From: a virus | Virus record (IMG/VR): IMGVR_UViG_3300043772_001004 | Location: 1 to 64,000 of that record | Length of the DNA: 64,000 nt | Reading direction: 5' to 3' (one strand) | Shown here: piece after piece, positions 39,341 through 46,800 of the stretch | How the letters are laid out: every line of letters begins with the position of its first letter | Position numbering within the stretch: the stretch's first letter is position 1 | Notes under the pieces: generated by a model | What the model was told of the DNA's origin: nothing | Database searches by the model: none | What the model saw: only the letters and a program-made list of their open reading frames with translations | Translations under genes and position numbers: made by a program

Positions 39341-42300
39341 TTACTCATCTTCTATAATGTATCCACCTTTGATATACTTATCTATTTCTTTTTGAGTAAG
39401 TTTTGTAGACACATATCCACCTTCTTTATAAGCTTCTATTATACCTTCTCCTTTACTGTAAGATTCTGGTACTTCTAATCTTAGCCACTCATTTCCAAAT
39501 TGATCTGTTTCAGGAACAGCACCAGATTTACCAAATAATTTAATGTAATGTTTTTTATAATCATTATAAATACCAGATGCTTTATCATTACCTTGTATTC
39601 GTGTAGATAATTCTGCAGTAGGTATATAAAGATATTTCTTCCCTTGATCAGCAGCATATTGTAACATCTCTTGTATTAATCTTTTTTCAGTAGATTTTTT
39701 ATTGGTCATTAAAACTCTTTTTTGTTGTAAGTTTCTTTTAATGACATCAGCTGCTTCACCAGCAAATTGTTCCATATGAGATCCTGGTTTAAATTGAACA
39801 TTTGGAGAAAAGTAATTACCAGTTGAATGTTGTTCAAATTCTTGCAAGTATCCTTCTAAATCAAATTCTTCACTACCATCTTTTCTATATCTTCTTTTCA
39901 TTTTAGAAAACTGCTCAGCAGCATCTGATTGAATTCCTGATGCATAGAGTGCATCAGGTTGATACGCGTTTTCATAAACATGAACATGTGCTAATGTATC
40001 ATTTGCATTACCATGTTCTTTTGATCCATAACCAAATTGATCTACATTACTAAATTGAATAGTTCTTGGATTTGTAAGTTGAAAATCTGCAAAAGTATCT
40101 TTGTTAGCTAAATAAGCTTCTTGTTTTTTATTGATAATAGCTAAATTATTTTCAAAGCTTTGTTCAAGTTCTTTAAGATATTCTGCATCTACATATTTTG
40201 AAACACCAGAATTAGTTGTAATAGTAGATTCTCCTTTTTCAAGAGCAGATTTTACTTTTTCAATTTTTTCATTTGAGCTGTAAATTAAATTACGTTTTAA
40301 AAGATCTAATCCAGTAGCATATTTATCAATTGCATGTACTACATTAGCATTCATTCTATTATCCCCTTGTTGGTACTTTGACCATAATTTTCTAAAAGGA
40401 TCCGGATATATAAAATTTAAACCATAAGTAGAATTAGGAGCTTCCCTGTAATCACCTATTTCTGGATCAAATATATCTTTACCAAATAAACTACCTTCTT
40501 CAAAAGCAAAAGGAACTTCTGTTTTATTTAATGCTGGAATAGCTTGTTGTACACTTCCTAATAATTCTTTAGCATCCATGTGTAAAACATTGGAATCTAA
40601 TCCTTGCCACAAATCTGGATTATTAAATAATGATTCTATAACTTCATCTCCCCCTGCTGTTTTACGTAAAATACTGAGAGCTTGTTCAAAATTTATTTTA
40701 CCTGTCTTAGGATTAATAGCTTTGTATAAAGGACTTTGAGGATTAGCTGTTACATTTAAATTTAATCCTGTAGGGGGAGTAACAGTTTCATAAATAAATG
40801 CATCTATATTAGTTGGTTCACCAGTCATAGTTTTATATTCTTCTGGAAACCCCATTGACAGTTGTTGTCCTTGTGTAGGTTTTCCTAATACTTCTGTGCT
40901 TTGAGTATTTGGAAAAACAAGTTGAGGTTCTACAGTTGGTGCTGCTTCTCTAATTATAGGATTAGGTTCAAAAATTAATGGTAATTCAGGAGCTTTAATA
41001 ATATTTTCTTTTTCTCTTTCTTTTTCTTTACCAAATCTTTTTTCTTTAACACCTTTACCAAGACTTGCTTTAGGTAATTCTCCTCCAGACTTCAATCCTT
41101 TATTATAATACATTCTATCAACAACTGTAGGATCCATTTTAAATGGCTTTAAGTAGTATCTTGCATCTCTAAGATTCTTATAACCATGCTTGCCTATCAT
41201 TAGACCCATTCCAAGAGGAAGTATATTTTCATTTACTTGTTTTTCGTTTCCTGTTTGAAGTCCTTCATAAATATTTTTTCCTGCTTCAATTGCAAAACCA
41301 GGATTATCAGGATTTAAGTTAAATGCATCTACTCCAAATTTAGTTAATAGTGCATTACCCGGTGTTGCAAGATTCCTTGCTATTTGATACTGTGGTAATT
41401 TAGAAACAATAGGTGCTGCTTTAGATAACTTTGGTAAAAGTCTAGCTCCCGACAATGCCTGTAAAGTTTTTGAATAAGGTGCTGCAGCAAAGAATGCATT
41501 TAAAGCAACATCTCCAGTATTAATTTCTGGATTATCGTTTACATAATTTTGATAAGCAGTGCTTCCTGTTTGAGCAGCCCAGTGAAATGGACTAAATAAA
41601 TTTATAGCCTGATCAATAGGTTTTTGGAATTCCATAGATTTATTATAAAACAGTTGTCTTCCACCTGGACCAAATGCTTGTGTCCAAGCATCTGCTTCAC
41701 TTTCTGTCATTTGATCTGTCATTGTACCAACCACAGGATCTTGCCATTGTCCAGAAGTCCACTTTTCTAAAGTATTCTTTGGTTGGTTTACAAAACTACC
41801 TAATTGATCCAATCCAAAATAAACAGGATTCATATTATTCTGAAATTTATTCTGAAGGAATTTAGCATCTTCTAGTTCTTTTTTAGCTTTATCTCTATAT
41901 TCATTTATAGCTTGATTTTTATATGTTTCTCCAAATAAAGTTTGAGCATAAGATGGTTGTGCGCGATACTGTTGTAAAAAGTTTTGTGCTTCAGGAGAGC
42001 CTAGAAAATTTTCAAAGGTTCCATATTGCTCTACTAAATTTGAACCCCTATACTCATCAGTATTCTGAGCATTAACTTCTGTAGGTAAAATATTATTTAA
42101 AAAAGCATTCTGCAAATAAGTTTTTGCTTCTTGATCTATTGTTTGTTTTTTCTGATTAAGAAATTTATCTGGATCTTTATATGATGTTATATCTCTATTA
42201 CCACTTAATTTTCCAAGTGATATATCTGTTCCCTCAACTTTAAATTTTAATTTATTTACTTTATTATTAAACTCTTCTAGAATTTTAGCTTTTTGTTTTT

Positions 42301-43861
42301 GGACAGACTCTGGGTCATTAGAAACATCATAGTATGCTTTTATATTAGCTGGGTTTACATCTATCCCCATATCTATTTCTGTTAAAGCATTCATCTGTTT
42401 AACAGCATCATTATATGCTTCTGCATACTCAGGGGTTACTTTATCTGAGATAGGATTAATTGGATCTAAACTACCTGACCAATTTGATCCAGATACTTTA
42501 TCAAATAATAGATTATTTAATCCTAAGTAATTAGCTTGTGTATTATTTATATTATCTTCCTTTTCTACATTGTTGAAATAGGAATTAATAGTTGTTTCAT
42601 AGTTTTTAAGTATGCTTTCTTCTGTATCTTGTTTTTTTCTATTTGGAAATCTAGTAGTAAAGATACTTATGTCACTATTATTAATAGTTGCTCTACCATA
42701 ATCATCAGTTTTAAATAAACTTTTGTCTACTGGTTTCCAATCAAAGTTCCAAGTAAATTGATTTTTATAATCATTCTTAAAATTAGAATTATCATTAAGA
42801 ACTGAAAAATTATCATTGTTCCATTGGTTTCTGCTAGTGTATTGAAAGATATTTCCTTTTGTATCTTTTTTATACATTACCCCATTGTCATCAGTAAAAT
42901 ATACATCTGCATTTAATTGCTTATCAATAAGCTCACTTACATCTTTAAAGTTTTGATCTACACCTTTTTTAGTACCCCAACCTTCTTTTTCCAATTCTTT
43001 TCTGGCATCTTCTGCAGACATTCCAGATTTTATTTTTTTTAGAAGTTCCTTTGATACATTCTTGTTATAATCATTATCAGCCATTGCAATAAAACTTCCA
43101 AACTCATTTTGAATTTGTTTAGAATCTAAACCATGATACTTTTTAAATTCATTAGGTCTAACACCTTGATCATATATTAGACCTAATATAACAGGTCTTG
43201 GATAAAAATTAACTTTCCCATCTGATCCTTTTTCAAAATAATATTCCTCAAACTGATCAATTATTGGTTGAATCTGTTGATTAAACACATCTTCAGAATA
43301 TGAAAAAATTGGTTCAAGTTTTTTATGTTTATTTCCTTTCTTTAATGCATCTTTAGTATATTGCTCCCATTTTACATTAAAATTTTGTTGGTTTTGCCCA
43401 GATTTTTCTTCTTGTTTTAATTGTTCTATTTCTTGTATTTTTTGAAATATAGCTACACGTTCATCAGCATTAGCCTCATCTACTCTAATTTTTAAAAGAC
43501 GAACTGTAAACTCATCTATACACTCTCCCTTATATGGCACTTTTCCAGGAGGACAATCTTCAGGCTGTAATGTTTCATATAACCCATCTTCTGTTTCTAG
43601 TTGAGGAGCATATACCTTGTTATATAAACGATCAATGTTTTCATTATATGTTGGTTCTTGTTGATATACAGGATCTACATTATATAAGTCAGGTTGATTA
43701 ACTAATTGGTTATTATTAGTTAAGTTAGCCACTGATGCTGGATTATTGTTTATTGGTCCAACAGGAGAATCCCAATTAGATATTGGAACTTGAGTTTTTA
43801 ATTTTCTCTTAGACCCTCCATTTCTTAATTTAGGAACTTTAATAATTTTATACTTTGCCAT
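39341..43861 (-). CDS. Large virion protein with EIQSDW-type polyvalent-protein domain
   Basis: The 1506-residue protein begins with the shared basic motif (IIKVPKLRNGG, 6-16) and has a CPPGKVPYKGEC mini-motif at 103-114. The first 750 residues are Asn/Lys-rich with coiled-coil-like helices. Around 770-860 there is an alanine-rich, weakly amphipathic region. LPKASLG at 929-935, preceded by GGE, starts a charged linker (EKRFGKEKEREKEN). The C-terminal 470 residues look like a domain family of large polyvalent proteins carried by phages and mobile elements: ASGIQSDAAEQF (about 1303-1314), then EKRLIQEMLQYAADQGKKY (about 1389-1407) and IPTAELSTRIQG, and a closing FGNEWLRLEVPE strand. The family function is unknown. 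It ends with the shared peptide LTQKEIDKYIKGGYIIEDE. Its ATG overlaps the previous stop (TAATG). Confidence 0.7.
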   Translation of the reverse strand: MAKYKIIKVPKLRNGGSKRKLKTQVPISNWDSPVGPINNNPASVANLTNNNQLVNQPDLYNVDPVYQQEPTYNENIDRLYNKVYAPQLETEDGLYETLQPEDCPPGKVPYKGECIDEFTVRLLKIRVDEANADERVAIFQKIQEIEQLKQEEKSGQNQQNFNVKWEQYTKDALKKGNKHKKLEPIFSYSEDVFNQQIQPIIDQFEEYYFEKGSDGKVNFYPRPVILGLIYDQGVRPNEFKKYHGLDSKQIQNEFGSFIAMADNDYNKNVSKELLKKIKSGMSAEDARKELEKEGWGTKKGVDQNFKDVSELIDKQLNADVYFTDDNGVMYKKDTKGNIFQYTSRNQWNNDNFSVLNDNSNFKNDYKNQFTWNFDWKPVDKSLFKTDDYGRATINNSDISIFTTRFPNRKKQDTEESILKNYETTINSYFNNVEKEDNINNTQANYLGLNNLLFDKVSGSNWSGSLDPINPISDKVTPEYAEAYNDAVKQMNALTEIDMGIDVNPANIKAYYDVSNDPESVQKQKAKILEEFNNKVNKLKFKVEGTDISLGKLSGNRDITSYKDPDKFLNQKKQTIDQEAKTYLQNAFLNNILPTEVNAQNTDEYRGSNLVEQYGTFENFLGSPEAQNFLQQYRAQPSYAQTLFGETYKNQAINEYRDKAKKELEDAKFLQNKFQNNMNPVYFGLDQLGSFVNQPKNTLEKWTSGQWQDPVVGTMTDQMTESEADAWTQAFGPGGRQLFYNKSMEFQKPIDQAINLFSPFHWAAQTGSTAYQNYVNDNPEINTGDVALNAFFAAAPYSKTLQALSGARLLPKLSKAAPIVSKLPQYQIARNLATPGNALLTKFGVDAFNLNPDNPGFAIEAGKNIYEGLQTGNEKQVNENILPLGMGLMIGKHGYKNLRDARYYLKPFKMDPTVVDRMYYNKGLKSGGELPKASLGKGVKEKRFGKEKEREKENIIKAPELPLIFEPNPIIREAAPTVEPQLVFPNTQSTEVLGKPTQGQQLSMGFPEEYKTMTGEPTNIDAFIYETVTPPTGLNLNVTANPQSPLYKAINPKTGKINFEQALSILRKTAGGDEVIESLFNNPDLWQGLDSNVLHMDAKELLGSVQQAIPALNKTEVPFAFEEGSLFGKDIFDPEIGDYREAPNSTYGLNFIYPDPFRKLWSKYQQGDNRMNANVVHAIDKYATGLDLLKRNLIYSSNEKIEKVKSALEKGESTITTNSGVSKYVDAEYLKELEQSFENNLAIINKKQEAYLANKDTFADFQLTNPRTIQFSNVDQFGYGSKEHGNANDTLAHVHVYENAYQPDALYASGIQSDAAEQFSKMKRRYRKDGSEEFDLEGYLQEFEQHSTGNYFSPNVQFKPGSHMEQFAGEAADVIKRNLQQKRVLMTNKKSTEKRLIQEMLQYAADQGKKYLYIPTAELSTRIQGNDKASGIYNDYKKHYIKLFGKSGAVPETDQFGNEWLRLEVPESYSKGEGIIEAYKEGGYVSTKLTQKEIDKYIKGGYIIEDE

Positions 43862-46800
43862 TACTTTACTTCTTCAAGTTTATAACCTAATCTTTCTAAT
43901 TCTTCTTTAGAGAGATCATCTAATTCTATTTCATCCCCCACTTCATATTCAAATGCTCCACCGTATTGTTTAAAGATAATAGGATTTTCTTGTGTTAAAA
44001 CCATAGGCTTACCAAATGCATCCATAGCATCTACCATCCAAGGACTAAGATTTTTTTCATAACTATATTTGTCCATATATGCTTTACGATTAAATCCCCA
44101 AAGATCACGTGCTACTGTAGAAAATTTATCTTTTGATAATCTTTTCAAAAAGTTCATGTGACCTTGTATATCATCATATGGATTAATAGGATTTCTTCTC
44201 AAGTGAAAACCAAATGGTAACTCTCCTTCTTTTGTTGTATTAGCATTAACTTGAAATGGAATAGTCTCTTGACCATATTGATCAAATAAATAATTTAAAT
44301 TATCTTTAATAAGCCCTTCAAATTCAGATGGTGAATATGGTGATGCATCAACAAGTTTAAGTTTTCCAGTGGTAGGGTCATAAAATGTTTTAAATTCATC
44401 ACTAGTAAGTAAATTATCATTTTTATATCCTTGCATTAGATCTACTAAAGGACCAGATGTTTTACTTTCATCTGGTATGTTTGCTAATAAACTTTTTATT
44501 GAAAGATCTTCCCCTCCTTTTATTTCAGAAAATAACTCATAAGCTTTTAATGGACCATACCAATCTATTGCTTGTTGTAATCCAGCATCACTTTCAAAGT
44601 CATAAAATGTTGGCTCAAAACCTGTTTCATCACCAAAGAAATAATTTCTATTTAAATCTCTCTTACCTTCACCATAAAGTTGTCTAATATGTTCAGGAAC
44701 TGTTTGTCCATGCATCACACCTGTACCAAAATAACTTGCAGGATATTTTTCTGAGCCTTTTATTGCATTTATTATATCTGTATCATATCTTCCTGCGCGG
44801 TGGCTTTGTGATGCAATATCATAACCTATTTCTTTTGCTAAAAGACTAAAAGGATTATAATTAGATCTTGTAAATTTCTTTATGTTCTTTTCCCATCCAG
44901 TTGGTAGTTTATCAATTAACCCTGGTACTTTTTCAGCTATTTTTATAAGGCCGCTACCAGATTTTGGTGGCCATCCACCCTCTTTTCTTGTTAATGTAGG
45001 TACAGAAATATCTTCTACTATATATCCACCTTTAACATATTTGTCTATATCTTTTTTAGATAATGTTAATTCAATTGATCCACCATCTTTAAAAGACATA
45101 TTATCAAATAAATGCTTACCTCTTTTATCTGTATAGACAGCAGGCTGTTTTAATTTTTGACATCTACATTTTGGACATGGTCTTTCATAACCTTCTGGAC
45201 AATCTCCTCTACCTAGAATTGTACCATTAGGATTTACTTGAAGTTCTGGTGGGTTAACTTCAAAATTGTTTTCTGTAGGTGTGTCTTCCTGTGGAGTATC
45301 ACCTGTGTATTCTTCATCATAGTCTTGATCATATGCATAATCATTGTATGTTTTTTTTCTTTTAATAGCAGGTAGATTTAGATCCTTTAATTTATCTATA
45401 GCACCTTCAATTGGAACTGTATATCTTACATTACCATATGGTTTAAGTGTTATAGGAATATTATCTCCCATAGTGTCTTTACCACCATAATCTAATCTAA
45501 GTCCTCCGGTAAAAGAAGCTACCCCAGGAAAGTCTTTAAATGGTTTTATTTGAACTGTACCTTCTGGACTTAGGAAAGATATATCATATCTAGGCTCATC
45601 AGTTTTATTAATAACACCTTGAGCAGTTTTTGTTCCTTGCTCTATATCATTTGCATATGCATTTAATATATTTTGTGTTTGGATGTCATTATATTCAGGC
45701 CGTTGTCTAAGTGCAAAATTTAATACATTTAACTTAGGTATAAAAGCCATATCTCCCTGCCTTGTTAAACCTTTATCAAAATATCTTTGAGGTGATATTT
45801 TTGCATTGTTTTTTCTTCTACCAAAAACACCCATCAGACCAAGATCTGCTGTACCATAAAATCCAGGTTCAGGTGCATACCCAACATTTAAAGATCCGTA
45901 TCCTGTAAAAGGTCCACTAGAAGAATCTCCAAATGCATTACCAAAAACATCCCAACCTACATTTGCTGTAAGTGGAATTCCTTTTTTATACAAAGGTTTT
46001 GCTCCTGCTAGATTTTTTGCAGCATTATATTGATTTATAATAGTTTGATTTAATTCAGAAACAGGAGTCCCTGTATAATTTGATACATCTTGTAAATATT
46101 GTTGATACTTTGGATTATTTTCACCTCCCAAAGCAGGATCATAGTAACTACTAAACAATCCTTCTTGAGGTACAAAATTTAAAGTCCGGTTTGTTAAACT
46201 TTGTGCATCAGTATTGTAAGGTCTACCTAAAGTAAAAGATAAAGGATTGGCAGATAGATCTGCTTTTTTAAATAGATTAGGTGTAGTATATGTTAAACTA
46301 TAATTTGGATTTCTATTAAAGTCTGAAGCTTGACCATAAGCAGATCTATAGTCAAATGGTGTAAATGTTAAAGATCTATCTTTTCCAGTACCTGGTAAAC
46401 CAAATGAAGCTTTTGGTAAATCTTTTTTCTTTGCTCCACCATTTTTACTATATTGAATAGTATCATCAGTTTCATTATCATTTTTAGAAATGTTGTTTAA
46501 CATCCATTTTATATCTTTATCAGAATAAGTTTTTCTAAGTTCATTTAATGGCTTAGAATATAATAACTTTTTATCTAACTGTTTAAATTGTCTTCCTGTT
46601 ATTTTCTTATTAAAAGGATCATAAATATTTTGTTCATCCGCACCAAATTGTATTTCTCTCAATCTTGATCTAACTTCACTTCCTTTATTACTTAATAAAT
46701 AATTATTCCAATCATCAAATTTATTTTGTTCATATATATCTCTTGGTATTTCTTCTTCACCCATGTATTCATCTTCTAACTTACTTTGTGAGTTTTTATA

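Noticed and set aside
39311-39343. Inverted repeat AAACTTTATAAGTTT after the 1506-residue gene as a terminator
   Set aside because: The stem is short and all A/T, and no T run follows; a similar sequence after 32144 does not fold well, so I do not call either a terminator.
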